Assembly: GCA_023647555.1 (NCBI GenBank)
Contig: JALRLY010000269.1
Span: forward strand, 19,807 to 83,806
DNA length: 64,000 bases
Direction of reading: 5' to 3'
DNA from: Pancytospora philotis
Taxonomy: Eukaryota > Microsporidia
Shown: positions 52,662-62,317 of the stretch, piece by piece
Layout: every line of letters starts with the position of its first letter
Position numbering within the stretch: position 1 is the stretch's first letter
The notes under the pieces: generated by a model
What the model was told of the DNA's origin: nothing
What the model saw: only the letters and a program-made list of their open reading frames with translations
Databases searched by the model: none
Made by a program: the position numbers and the translations under genes

Positions 52662-53354
52662 TCACTGGACCAGATTGTCCCAGTCGAGGAAGAGCCCAAC
52701 CCTCTTCATGCGGAGGCTTTTGATTTCGCGGTTCTCATTGCCTATCTCCAGGTACTTCTTGACGGTCTTCTCATCCTCCAGCTTCTCGCGGTACCCGATC
52801 GGCTCGTCAAAATCAACGTTCAAATCGGTGTCGACGGTGTAGAGCGAGTCCAGGTGCTCGGGGAAGATCTGCGTTACTGTAAAGCGGATCCTGCCCACGT
52901 CCTCAAAGTTGAGGAGGATGTCGTCGCCGTAGCTGAGCACGTGGTAGTCGAGCAGGCCCTTCTCGAGCTCGGCGCGCGGGTTCTCCACGTCGAGGAAGTC
53001 AACGGAATGCGGCTGCAGGTTGATGCCCTCGGCCCGCTCCACCTTGATGTACGCCAGCGCGGCGGTCTCCGAGTCCTGCATCTCGAGCTGGTCGTACATC
53101 CACGCAGGCATCTGCACCTCGTCGCCCTCGCTCGCGAAGTCGAGCACGGAGCAGGCCGTGCGCAGGATCCCCGACTCGTTGCTGATCTCGAAGAGGTACG
53201 GCGGCTGGTAGTTGAGCATCGTCAGGTCGCGCAGCACCGAGTGGGGCAGCAGCAGCTTGCTCGAGAAGTGGTTCGGCGAGTCCTTCGCGTACTTCGCCGG
53301 CTTGAAGTACCACTTCTTATTCCCCATGAAGGCGTTAATCAGCGAGGAAAACAT
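52662..53354 (-). CDS. UFD1: UFD1, ubiquitin-recognition cofactor of Cdc48
   Basis: This 230-aa protein is Ufd1, which works with Npl4 to recruit ubiquitinated substrates to the Cdc48/p97 unfoldase. The double-psi barrel/alpha-beta roll domain is nearly the whole protein: KLLLPHSVLRDLTMLNYQPPYLFEI, then MPAWMYDQLEM, SVDFLDVENPRAELEKGLLDYHVLSYGDDI, and the closing DLNVDFDEPIGY motif. The C-terminal part carrying Npl4 and Cdc48 contacts is short, as expected in a reduced genome. An upstream 49-residue extension from 53501 was rejected because it has no family match and an AAATATTTTG element lies about 32 nt upstream of 53354. Confidence 0.92.
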   Translation of the reverse strand: MFSSLINAFMGNKKWYFKPAKYAKDSPNHFSSKLLLPHSVLRDLTMLNYQPPYLFEISNESGILRTACSVLDFASEGDEVQMPAWMYDQLEMQDSETAALAYIKVERAEGINLQPHSVDFLDVENPRAELEKGLLDYHVLSYGDDILLNFEDVGRIRFTVTQIFPEHLDSLYTVDTDLNVDFDEPIGYREKLEDEKTVKKYLEIGNENREIKSLRMKRVGLFLDWDNLVQ

Positions 53355-53783
53355 CGGCGGGGCTCCGGCTCGTGGATTTTTAGTTTCAAAATATTTGTGA
53401 CTCCGCTTCAAGTCCTGCCCGGGTCTAGGCACGACCTTCATCGGTGTCCCAGCCGCCCATTCGGGCTCAGCTGCGCTGCTTGTGTGCTCTGGGTCTCTCA
53501 TGTGCCGTCACTAGCGGATTGTTGAAAGGAAGAGATAGGCTTTGGAATACATGCAAGTATGCGCATCCGGACACTGTAGATGTGCTTTCATATCTGTCAT
53601 GTGCGACTATTTGGTTGAATGGCGCATACAGGTATGTGTATCGCGCTAATGCCAAAACGCATCTCTAGATTGCCGCGTTTTACTCGCTGTAAATACGAGT
53701 CCACACAGATCTCAGCGCGCTGCAATCGCCATCACTGATACCGCCGGGCGTATGGCTGAAATAGTTGCCAATCAATCCACCCG
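53355..53783. other. Divergent intergenic region
   Basis: This 429-bp gap lies between UFD1 and XPA. It carries an AAATATTTTG-type element near 53387-53396, and nothing else was identified. Confidence 0.45.
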
Positions 53784-54338
53784 ATGGAGGGCGGCTTCTT
53801 CGCATCGGAGGACACGGCGCCGAAGCGGGCAGACGAGGAGGACGCGGTGCAGTTGCCGGTCGACTACAAGGAGTCCTGCATGTACTGCAGATCGATCCCG
53901 GTCGCGGTCGACATGCGCAAGAGCTTCGGGATACTCGTGTGCGCCAAGTGCGCCCGCTCCAGAGTAAAGCTGATAACCAAGACCAAGTGCAAGGAGGAGC
54001 ACCTGCTCACCGAGGAGGAGCTCAGCCACTTTAAGTATCTGGAGCGCCCGAATCCGCGGCGCGGCTCCTGGCACGACATGCAGCTCTACATCGAGGAGGA
54101 GATCGCGCAGCGCAGCATCGCCAAGTTCGGGAGCAAGGCGGAGATAGAGCGGACGCGGGCGGAGCGCGAGGCCAAGATACGGCAGCGCAAGACGTCTAAG
54201 ATCAAGAAGCAGGTCAGGACGCTCAAGCGGAACGTGCTCTACGAGCCGAAGGAGGCGCCGCACCGGCACGAGTTCATCATACAGGGCTCGAAAGGCGTGT
54301 GCGCGTGCGGGCTCACCGTCGACGCTGAGGAAATATGA
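53784..54338 (+). CDS. RAD14: XPA/Rad14 DNA damage-recognition protein
   Basis: This 184-aa protein is XPA/Rad14, which verifies lesions in nucleotide excision repair. The zinc finger is CMYC...CAKC (about 32-56). The KLITKTKCKEEHLLTEEEL segment, NPRRGSWHDMQLYIEEEIAQRSI and the following Arg/Lys-rich helix form the DNA-binding domain. The end (HEFIIQGSKGVCACGLTVDAEEI) matches the C-terminal HeF...C.CG...yEEl block that contacts TFIIH. It is shorter than human XPA (273 aa). Its presence with the XPD gene supports a working nucleotide excision repair pathway in this organism. Confidence 0.9.
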   Translation: MEGGFFASEDTAPKRADEEDAVQLPVDYKESCMYCRSIPVAVDMRKSFGILVCAKCARSRVKLITKTKCKEEHLLTEEELSHFKYLERPNPRRGSWHDMQLYIEEEIAQRSIAKFGSKAEIERTRAEREAKIRQRKTSKIKKQVRTLKRNVLYEPKEAPHRHEFIIQGSKGVCACGLTVDAEEI

Positions 54339-54448
54339 AGCAGAGAATGATGAGCCAACCTAGGCCAGCGAAGGCTACTAAAGCAAATGATTAAATGCAT
54401 GTTTTTATTGACAGCGCCTCTGTAGTATTGATAAACTGTTCAGCTTGG

Positions 54449-57400
54449 CTAGTTAATGATGGCGAGTATCTTGGCGAGAAGCACCTTGTCGAACAGCTGC
54501 GAGTCGAGCTCCCAGTGGTTCTCGTAGAAGTCCGACAGCACGTCGACTGTGAACTTTCTGTCGAGCGGCCCCATCTCCTCGAAGCTCCGGATGAACTCGT
54601 CCACCAGCTGCTTCTCCGCGGTGCGCAGCCGCAGCCTCTTGTCGGCCTTTTTCATCTGCTTGGCGAGCGCGGGATCGTCGACGAGGCAGCGCGAGAGCAG
54701 CGTGCGGAGGATCTCGAGCGGGCTGTAGGCGTACACGCTCGTCCGCGAGTAGTAGAACGCGGTGATGAGGACCTTGAAATCATCCTGCTCTTTGAGAACG
54801 AGCCTCCGGCCGCTGAGCCAGGCGCAGGCGATGCCGAGGCACATCTTGTAGTACACGATGCTCTCGTAGCCGGCGCCATAGAACATCAGCACCTGCTTGC
54901 TCTCCTCCGAGTAGCAGGGCGTGCCGGTGTGCTCCGTGATGCTCTTGGTGCTCAGGATCTGCCGGCGCAGGATGCGGAGGAGATCGAGATTGAGCGTTGC
55001 ATTGAGCACAAGAGTGAGACTAATGAGCGCGAAGTCGAAGAGCACCCGCAGCTCCTTGTTAGAGGCCATCGCGGTTTCAAGCGAGCATACGAGGCCGATG
55101 AGCCGCTGGGCGACCGGGGCGTCCTGGCACGCCTGCTTTCTGGAGCCGTTCGCCGCGTCTCTGTTGGAGATGTTCTCGCTGGTGCTCGGCGCCCTGAGCG
55201 ACGGGCTCGCCTGTGCACAGGACTCGCCGTACGCATGCTTCAGCCCGATGTAGAAGGCGTGGGCAGCGAGTCTGTGGATCTCCGGGCCTTGCAACTCGTT
55301 GTAAGCAGGCTCCTCGAGGGCAGCAAGCGCGCCGTCCAAGGAGAGGTCGAAGCTGCAGGTCAGGCCGAAAAGAACGGAGTAGAAGATCTCATCCGGCGGG
55401 CAGGAGTCGTCGCGCTGCAGAGAGGACGCAAATATATTCTTGCCTATGAAGCTGAAGCCGTTGATAAGCAGCGCGGAGTGGGTGTGCTGCAGCGTAACCG
55501 GCGAGGCGGCCGAGCACACAAGAGAGGCAGAGATGGCCGCTAGGGTGCGGTAGCTCGCGTTAAAAAATTGCGCATTGGCCGAGCGGCTGCACGGGCCGGC
55601 GTAGTCGCAGTGCGGCAGCAGCGCAGCATACACGATGGAGTTCTTCGTGCCGGCGTTGAGGACGGCGAGCGCAGCCATGGCCGCCTTGCGGTACTCCAGG
55701 GTCGGGCTCTTCAGGAAATCGAAGAACACGCCGTTGGGCACGGCGCAGGGACCGCGCGTCTTGCACAGCTGCGTGCCGGACGAGGCGCGGTACCTGTTGG
55801 CCACCCGGTCGAGCATGGCCAGCGGCTCGTGCCTCCGCTTCGGGGCCCCCGAAGTCCTGTGGCAGGCCGCCAGGATGGGCAGCACGTATTTGAGCCGCAT
55901 GTCCCTGTCCGGCAGGCTCGTGAGCAGCGGGTAGTACTTCTGCGTGAGCTTCTCCAGCTTCTTGCCGCGCAGCGCACTGGACAGGTCGATGCCCATCTGC
56001 GTCGCGTCCAGCTTCTCCTGCTCGGTCCCCGCGGGCCAGCTGATGCTGCCCGCCGTGCTGTAGAAAAGCCCCAGCAGAAAGTACATGTCGCTATTGAGCA
56101 GCGCGGCTATGCTGTTCCCGTTGATAGCAAACGCGATGCTGCTGCTGCGCAGCTGCATGCCCGAGCCCAGCAGAAAAACGCCGGCGCTCGCCATGACCCG
56201 CGTCATGAACGCCTTCTGTCTGATCGCGTCTATATCCTCGATGTCCACGCTGATGCTGGCCGTGGTCTCTGCGAGCACCTCTATCATCTCGCAGGCCCGC
56301 GGGTCCTTGAACACAAAGCCCGACAGCCGCGCCGCGTAGTCCCAGTCGGAGAGCCTGCTGCTCCGCGGCCGGCCGGGCGCCGCCGCTCCCAGAATCAGCT
56401 TCCTGTAGAACCTGTCGACGAACTTCTGCTTCTTGGCGCCCGCGCGCATCTTCTCCCACGCGATGATCGCATACGCCATGCTCCTAGAGTCCGCTACTGC
56501 GCTGTTATAGCGGAAAATCCGCGTGTACCTGCGCGCCAGGAACTCCGGGCTGTAGATGTCGATGCGGTGGCTCTTGTAGAACGCGCGGAAGTCCTTGTGC
56601 TCCTCGTACATCCGCACGCCCATCTCGACCATCCTGAGGCGGCTCAGATACGCAGCAATGGCCTCCGTATGCGGCGCAGGCCGCGGCTGGAGCCCGCAGC
56701 GCGCCACATAGGCCTCGCACTCGCTGACCAGCGCTTTGGCGCTTGCAGCCTTGTGCACGAGCACGTCCATGGCCCTGACGATCGCACCCAGGACCTCTCC
56801 GTCGCTACTCCCCTTGAGCAGGCCCACGCGGCCGCTGGCATCGAGCTGCTTGAAGATGCTGCGTTCGACACCGTGCAGTTGCGGTATGCATGCCTTGGCA
56901 TTCGCGTGGCGGTCGAGCGTGCAGATGTGGGCGCTGCCGTAGAAAAACGCAGTCTTCCCGCCATACGCCACCGCGAGGAACCGCAGCCCGTGCACCTTCA
57001 CCTTTCTAATGTCCGTGATCGCGCTCGAGAAGCTGCAGCGCACGTCCTGGTTGATTTTGCTGTCAATGAAGAGCAGCGCGGCGCCCCTGGCCACTATTGC
57101 CCCGCTCCTGTAGCCCAGCGCGTGCTCTATGCCGGTGCTCTGCTGCGGCGCGCCCTCGTCGCCGGCGGAAAAGTAGTGGAGGCCGCCGTCCTTCTCGTAG
57201 AACTGCACGGGCACGTGCGTGCTGCCGTTGTACACGGAGAGCCCGCCGGCGCTGTATATCATCAGGTCGCCGACCACGCTCAGCAGCGCCCCCTGGCACA
57301 CGAACTTGAAATCGGCAAAATCGGTGGTTTCGAAGATTTTTCCCGCGTCATTCTCGAGATAGGCCCGCGCGCCGGCGCGCACGCGGCGGATGCGCATCGG

Positions 57401-57517
57401 AACGTACAGGTCGCGGTATTTGAGGTGGTCCCGCGCGTACTGCACACGGTGCCCGCGGTATTTGAGCGTTCTGTATTTCGTCTGTGCGCCATCGATCAGC
57501 GGAACGTATTGTACCAT
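54449..57517 (-). CDS. APC1: Anaphase-promoting complex subunit 1-like protein
   Basis: This 1022-aa protein fits Apc1, the scaffold of the anaphase-promoting ubiquitin ligase. The N-terminal half looks like a beta-propeller region (LLSVVGDLMIYSAGGLSVYNG). The middle contains PC-type helical repeats (YFLLGLFYSTAGS; FYIGLKHAYGES). The strongest evidence is C-terminal: ALISLTLVLNATLNLDLLRILRR followed by MCLGIACAWLSGRRLVLKEQDDFKVLITAFY, which matches the Apc1 segment with SL.lVmAGtg...vLr.lR and hmaLG.LFLGggr.tl.......al...fYP. The frame is open to a GTG at 57583; the first ATG gives MVQYVPLIDG. Confidence 0.6.
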   Translation of the reverse strand: MVQYVPLIDGAQTKYRTLKYRGHRVQYARDHLKYRDLYVPMRIRRVRAGARAYLENDAGKIFETTDFADFKFVCQGALLSVVGDLMIYSAGGLSVYNGSTHVPVQFYEKDGGLHYFSAGDEGAPQQSTGIEHALGYRSGAIVARGAALLFIDSKINQDVRCSFSSAITDIRKVKVHGLRFLAVAYGGKTAFFYGSAHICTLDRHANAKACIPQLHGVERSIFKQLDASGRVGLLKGSSDGEVLGAIVRAMDVLVHKAASAKALVSECEAYVARCGLQPRPAPHTEAIAAYLSRLRMVEMGVRMYEEHKDFRAFYKSHRIDIYSPEFLARRYTRIFRYNSAVADSRSMAYAIIAWEKMRAGAKKQKFVDRFYRKLILGAAAPGRPRSSRLSDWDYAARLSGFVFKDPRACEMIEVLAETTASISVDIEDIDAIRQKAFMTRVMASAGVFLLGSGMQLRSSSIAFAINGNSIAALLNSDMYFLLGLFYSTAGSISWPAGTEQEKLDATQMGIDLSSALRGKKLEKLTQKYYPLLTSLPDRDMRLKYVLPILAACHRTSGAPKRRHEPLAMLDRVANRYRASSGTQLCKTRGPCAVPNGVFFDFLKSPTLEYRKAAMAALAVLNAGTKNSIVYAALLPHCDYAGPCSRSANAQFFNASYRTLAAISASLVCSAASPVTLQHTHSALLINGFSFIGKNIFASSLQRDDSCPPDEIFYSVLFGLTCSFDLSLDGALAALEEPAYNELQGPEIHRLAAHAFYIGLKHAYGESCAQASPSLRAPSTSENISNRDAANGSRKQACQDAPVAQRLIGLVCSLETAMASNKELRVLFDFALISLTLVLNATLNLDLLRILRRQILSTKSITEHTGTPCYSEESKQVLMFYGAGYESIVYYKMCLGIACAWLSGRRLVLKEQDDFKVLITAFYYSRTSVYAYSPLEILRTLLSRCLVDDPALAKQMKKADKRLRLRTAEKQLVDEFIRSFEEMGPLDRKFTVDVLSDFYENHWELDSQLFDKVLLAKILAIIN

Positions 57518-57679
57518 GGGCTCCGCGGGGCATCCAAATTCGAGCGCCGGTGCGGATCGGTATAGAAGCAATTGAGATGTCACACACTCAAACGCATATA
57601 CAGTAGAACTACGCGAGCAGCTCAGTTACAATGCAGGGAAGCACCCTTGCGCACAATGTGAAACACGCGCCTTATCTAG

Positions 57680-57970
57680 ATGTCGACTGTTTACTTCTGT
57701 ATGGAAGGCGAGATGGACGAGAAGGCCGTTCACAGCAGCGTCGTCGGCCTCACGCAGGCGGCCGCCGCGGTCAATAAAAAGATCCACGCGCAGGCGCTCG
57801 TCGTCGAAAGTATAAAGAGCGAGTCGCGGATCGGCATGGAGAAGTTCATGAACAGCACCCGGGTGTTCAGCGCAGCCATCGAGAGCATGGAGAACGACCG
57901 GCGGAACATGCTCATAATCTTCCTGCTCCTCGTGGTGCTGCTTCTAGTCTACTACCTCAGGCTGAACTAG
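57680..57970 (+). CDS. Small tail-anchored SNARE-like protein
   Basis: This 96-aa protein has an amphipathic heptad region (about 20-72) followed by a C-terminal transmembrane anchor (LIIFLLLVVLLLVYYL, about 78-93) and two or three luminal residues. That is the minimal SNARE architecture, closest in plan to Sec20, Use1 or Bet1-like ER/Golgi SNAREs. I cannot identify an unambiguous zero-layer Gln, so the class is undetermined. It is divergently paired with the APC1 gene. Confidence 0.5.
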   Translation: MSTVYFCMEGEMDEKAVHSSVVGLTQAAAAVNKKIHAQALVVESIKSESRIGMEKFMNSTRVFSAAIESMENDRRNMLIIFLLLVVLLLVYYLRLN

Positions 57971-58198
57971 GGATACGCGGCGCCTGATGAAAAGTAGCAA
58001 CGCTTTACAGATCGAGCCTTCCGATGGTCAGACTCAAGAATAAATCGCGCTTTGCTGATGCACCTTTTTCTACCTGCTTGCCAGGCTTAGTGCTAAAGAC
58101 TACCACGCGAATATTTATTAAGGATGCCTGAGGCGCGATACCAGATTGCGCCACTACAGGATGCCTGCTCTGCGGCAGCATGCACCTACCCCCACGGC

Positions 58199-60622
58199 CT
58201 ACTCCACTATACCGAGGATCTTGCACAGGTACAGCTCCAGATCAGCGGGGGCGAGCCAGCCCATGAACGGGATCTTGGCGAGCTCCCTGTTGGTGCGGAA
58301 CAGCCTCTTCGATATGTTGATGATGCTGCTCAAAAATGGCCGGTTGCGCGCGGCCACGCTCTCGCCGAAGAGCGCGAAGGCCTTGGAGGCGATGCAGGCG
58401 TCCATCCGCTGCACGTCGGACGGGGAGAAGAGCGAGTACAGGTTGCGCTGTATGAACAGGCTGAAGAGGAGCACCGCGATCTCGAGCGGCAGGCCGATGA
58501 AGGTGCGGCGGTGGCTATCGTGCGCGTTCAGGATGAGTATGTAAGTGCTGAGGACGTTCGTGATGTCTCCGGGGCAGTAGTTCTTCAGGATATCGTTTTG
58601 GTACAGGATGCTGTTGAACAGGTTGTCCTTCTCGCTCTGCGGGCTGTTGATGATGGTGTCGTTGGCGGTGGCAACGGCTTCTGCAACGGGCGCGGCCGGC
58701 GCGTACCGCCGCGAAAGCAGTATGTTCAGATGCTCAGCGTACCACGCAAAAAGCTGCAGCTTCTGCGCCTGCGGAACGCTGTCCTCGTTGTACATGTAGA
58801 GGCTGAAGTGGCCGAGCTCGCCGTCGGGGATGTGGCTGAGCAGCGCATTTTGCCGCGCGATAAAATCGAGCGAGCTCGCCACGGTGGCATCTCTGCTGCG
58901 ATAGAGGCTCTTGACAGACTCGAAAATCTCTGACTCTGTTAGTCTGCTCACTCCGCCGTTCTGCTGGTCGCTCCACTCTACTTTGATGTTGTGCAGCCGC
59001 TGCAGCGCGGATGCATCGCTGCCAGCAACGCCCGGCAGTGCAGGCTCGAGCTCAGTCTCACCAGGGGCGGCGGCTACGCTGGTTACGCGGATGCCCGGCA
59101 GCGTCCCGGCATGCGCGCTGCAGTACACGTCGTTGTACCTGGTGGCCTTGTATTTGGTGAGATAAAACGTCTCGCGGAACTCCGTAATCGACTCTTTGCT
59201 CGCGAATTTGAATACAGCGCAGAAAAGGCCGGGGCGCTCGGTCTCCCTGAAAAGCCCGCCCTTCACAGCTTCGGTCGCGGCGAAAACGTAGAGCCGTTTG
59301 CAGAATACGCACATGTCGGTCACGGCGACTTCGACCGCAGCCACGCAACTGTTGCTGGCATCGTAGTAGTAGACGCGGTCGTCGAAGGCGTAGACGATAT
59401 ACGCCTCGCCTTCCATCCCCTCGCAAGATGTGAAACCTCTGAGGCTGGCCGTGCGCATCTGGTCGGCATGGTCCGGTGCGGTGGAGTCGCCGATGAGCCG
59501 CTGCTTGGCGTCTTCGAGATAGAGGCGATCAGCAACGGCGTTCAGTATCTTGTTGTATCTGCTGAACTTCAGGTACAGATGCCTTGTGCTCTTGCTGCCA
59601 TCGTACTTCAGAAAAGACTTCCACGTGAGCGCGTACCCCGTGATCTTCTGTATCACGGCCGTGAAGCAGTCCTGCAGCTCTTCGCTGAGCCCGCCGCCCT
59701 CGATCAGCTGGCTGTACTGCTTCGTAAACTGCCTGTACGGACCGAAAAGGCCGAACGCGTCGAGGATAAACTCCGACAGCGAGCCGAGGCTCTGCTCGCG
59801 GATCGGGCGTATTACCGTGCCCGCCGCCTCCTCGAACCTGCCAACCTGCGCCTTGAGAGCCTCGATGCGCTTCGGCTCCGCGAGCCCGTGGATGCCAATT
59901 CCGAACGAGCCGAGCAGGCCCGCCATCAGCTCCTTCTGCAGCTCCACGATGCTGTGGAAGCAGGCCATGTCGGCGGTGCTGGACAGCGCCGCGGTCTGCG
60001 GGCCGTTGAAGCAGGCGCTGTAGTCGAGCAGCTTAACGAGGTAGTTCAGCTCGCCCTTGATGAAGTCCAGCAGCACAGCGCGAACCGTGTCGGTGCCCGC
60101 GGGCGCAGGAGGAGTCTTGCAGAGCAGGCCCGCGATTTCCTTGTCCTGTATCTCGTAACTGTTCGGATCCACGATAAACCTGCTGTCAAAGCCCTGAAAG
60201 GTGGCGCACGCGGCCGTGCGCAGCGCCTCGAGCGGGAGCTCTGCGCACTTCAGCTCCTCAAACTCGTCGATGTTCTCCCAATCGTAGTCCTTCGGCCTGT
60301 TGTAGATCTCGCAGCACAGCGCGTCCCGCACGCTGCCCGTCGCGGGCAGCCGCGTGTGGAAGGTGAACATGCGCTGCAGGAACGACGCGGAGCGGTGCGC
60401 CTTGAGGGCCCTGACTGCGTCCGAGCTCTCGAGCGCCTCCTCAAAATAGTGCTTGAGCGCCAGCTTGAGAATGCTGCAGCGGTTATCGTAGTTGGGCGGC
60501 AGCCGCGAGAAATCGTACTGCCTCATCCCAAGCCTGGAGAAGACCCTGGCAGAGTCGTTCGTCAGACACAGCAGCACCCGGCCCAGCCGTCTGAAGTCGC
60601 GGACGTAAACCTGCTCGGGCAT
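58199..60622 (-). CDS. RhoGEF-like (DH-PH) protein
   Basis: This 807-aa protein appears to contain a Dbl-homology domain (about 180-345). Within it, FIKGELNYLVKLLDYSACF looks like the first conserved helix (E..Yv..L), and FTAVIQKITGYALTWKSFLKYD corresponds to the LikPvQRi.rY.lLl..ll block. A beta-rich segment follows (about 400-520) with VYYYDASNSCVAAVEV and MCVFCKRLYVFA, as expected for a PH domain. The C-terminal 280 residues are helical and unassigned. Such proteins activate Rho GTPases. The motifs are divergent, so other roles are possible. A RhoGAP and a formin occur elsewhere in the window. Confidence 0.45.
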   Translation of the reverse strand: MPEQVYVRDFRRLGRVLLCLTNDSARVFSRLGMRQYDFSRLPPNYDNRCSILKLALKHYFEEALESSDAVRALKAHRSASFLQRMFTFHTRLPATGSVRDALCCEIYNRPKDYDWENIDEFEELKCAELPLEALRTAACATFQGFDSRFIVDPNSYEIQDKEIAGLLCKTPPAPAGTDTVRAVLLDFIKGELNYLVKLLDYSACFNGPQTAALSSTADMACFHSIVELQKELMAGLLGSFGIGIHGLAEPKRIEALKAQVGRFEEAAGTVIRPIREQSLGSLSEFILDAFGLFGPYRQFTKQYSQLIEGGGLSEELQDCFTAVIQKITGYALTWKSFLKYDGSKSTRHLYLKFSRYNKILNAVADRLYLEDAKQRLIGDSTAPDHADQMRTASLRGFTSCEGMEGEAYIVYAFDDRVYYYDASNSCVAAVEVAVTDMCVFCKRLYVFAATEAVKGGLFRETERPGLFCAVFKFASKESITEFRETFYLTKYKATRYNDVYCSAHAGTLPGIRVTSVAAAPGETELEPALPGVAGSDASALQRLHNIKVEWSDQQNGGVSRLTESEIFESVKSLYRSRDATVASSLDFIARQNALLSHIPDGELGHFSLYMYNEDSVPQAQKLQLFAWYAEHLNILLSRRYAPAAPVAEAVATANDTIINSPQSEKDNLFNSILYQNDILKNYCPGDITNVLSTYILILNAHDSHRRTFIGLPLEIAVLLFSLFIQRNLYSLFSPSDVQRMDACIASKAFALFGESVAARNRPFLSSIINISKRLFRTNRELAKIPFMGWLAPADLELYLCKILGIVE

Positions 60623-61234
60623 GGGCTGCGTTTTGTTTGGCTAGAAACGCCGGCGTGTTAGGCTGCGCTGCGGCCGCGTCCATCAGCTATCGGCGCGAAC
60701 GTCAGAGCACACAAGGGCATCTGAGCGGGAACCCACACAGAGGCTGTGAACGGCTAATGTATGATAGCATCTTAAATACGACAAGTGAATGCCCGCCGGG
60801 TGCTGTTTCATATGTATTACAATAAACATAGCATCTCAGAGAGTAACAAGAAAATGCAATAGGCATGCGCAATTTTAGTATGGACAGCCAGACAAGCAAA
60901 AAGTAGCTTAATGGTGCTAATAATAGTGATAGTGCGCTCCACCTACAGGAGGCTGAGCATTAGACATTGACCGAGCTGCATTTTTAATAGCACAACAAAG
61001 TAGCAAGCATCAAAGATACGCTACCATCTGTAACTTAAATGATGGCGCCACATGCCATTGCTGCTCGCATTTCAGTACGAATATTTGTAGCTAGCCGCAG
61101 CAATACAAGCATAAAATGCGCCTAGCAGCTATTACATGGCCATGAAACTCTGTAAGCTAAATGAACCAACACTTTTGATACGACTAAGTAAATTTATTGC
61201 ACTTAGGGATGTTTCGCATGCAGCTATTCAGTTA
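60623..61234. other. Large intergenic region
   Basis: At 612 bp this is the longest gap in the window. It is AT-rich, with no ORF beyond 65 codons, no tRNA-like B box, and no repeat that I can see. It separates core genes from the secreted-family island. Confidence 0.5.
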
Positions 61235-62146
61235 TTAAAAGTTATCTAACTCCGCTTTGCAGAATCTTAGGTTGCAAGATACATTCATACTATAAACCTT
61301 ATAGCGCGAGCCAATATCCCTCCTTAGAGCCCAATATAACTGCTTGATCTCACTTGCAAGCACTTCAGCCAGCTTCACATTCTGCCTATTACTAACTAAT
61401 TCAGTAAGCCGCGTTAATAAGTCAGGGAGCCGGCTGAACATACTGTTGTTCCGCTTCAGCACATCATGCATATCGAACGCAATAAATAAAAGGTAGCGTG
61501 CTACTTCGTGGGCCCTGTAAAGCACATCATTTGCAACTATCACCGTGAGGCCGCGCTCAAATGCTAAGCTACTGGCATTATTATTTTTGCAGGCTTCTAG
61601 CGCGTGCTGTAAATCCCTGAATGATTTCCGTACGCAATTGTTGAAAATGTTGAGGTACCTATTTGGCGCGCCCTCTCTGGCGCATGGGATTGGCGCTGAA
61701 TTAAATACACGGTGAAATTTATAAATAGCTACCTCATTCCTAGCGATATAATCGATGAGCAGATCTTGGAGCTTCTTTATCTGCCCGAAAAGGCCATCAA
61801 AAAACCAAAAAGTAATCTCGAGGTTCCGCTGGTATTCTGAGGACCGCGCTTTGAGAGCTTCATAGTCATTGCCCATTTTTGAAATCAACTTCTTGTGGGT
61901 GGTTGTATTCACCCCTTCTTCTAATACAGCCTTGTAGGGGTCTAGTATAGAGGTAACCACGCTTCTGCAAGTACGGATAATACCGCGGTCTACCTCGCTA
62001 ACGGTTTCGAATGCATCATGCAGCTCGCGTCCGATTTCTCCATGTAGGGTGTTGTATTTATCGGCAATAACCGAATCGGCTTGAGTCAGTGAATGCGTAG
62101 CAGCTGCAATGAAAACTGCCGGCGTACTCAGATAGCAAAGACGCAT
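61235..62146 (-). CDS. Secreted helical protein, family C member 1
   Basis: This 303-aa orphan has a signal peptide (MRLCYLSTPAVFIAAATHS) and is paralogous to the next gene. Both share LH..IGR.L.DAFET.SEVD.., LFGQIKKLQDLLIDYIARNEVA, AP..YL..F...., a FRDLQHALEAC-type helix and DVLYRAHEVARYLLFIAFDMH. The architecture (signal peptide, helical body of about 300 residues, a CxV/T-type buried helix near the end) recalls family B, so B and C may form one superfamily. An upstream ATG at 62212 was rejected because AAAAAATTTT lies between it and 62146. Confidence 0.7.
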   Translation of the reverse strand: MRLCYLSTPAVFIAAATHSLTQADSVIADKYNTLHGEIGRELHDAFETVSEVDRGIIRTCRSVVTSILDPYKAVLEEGVNTTTHKKLISKMGNDYEALKARSSEYQRNLEITFWFFDGLFGQIKKLQDLLIDYIARNEVAIYKFHRVFNSAPIPCAREGAPNRYLNIFNNCVRKSFRDLQHALEACKNNNASSLAFERGLTVIVANDVLYRAHEVARYLLFIAFDMHDVLKRNNSMFSRLPDLLTRLTELVSNRQNVKLAEVLASEIKQLYWALRRDIGSRYKVYSMNVSCNLRFCKAELDNF

Positions 62147-62157
62147 GAGTACGGTTG

Positions 62158-62167
62158 AAAAAATTTT
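62158..62167 (-). promoter_or_regulatory. AAATTT-type start-proximal element
   Basis: AAAATTTTTT on the minus strand, 11 nt before the ATG of family C member 1. Confidence 0.55.
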
Positions 62168-62317
62168 AATACTGTAAAAAGGAGAGTCGAGAATATCTGC
62201 CAGAAGCGGCATGGGAGCGCAGCCCGCCTTGATTCACAAATAGTCACAGAAATAACACGTTTATTAATTGAAACTTAATGGCTTCGCTCGTAGACTGTAG
62301 CGTTACATATACGCCAA

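Noticed and set aside
60623..61234. Possible tRNA or structured RNA in the longest gap
   Set aside because: No GGTTCRANNCC B box or cloverleaf pairing found by eye on either strand.
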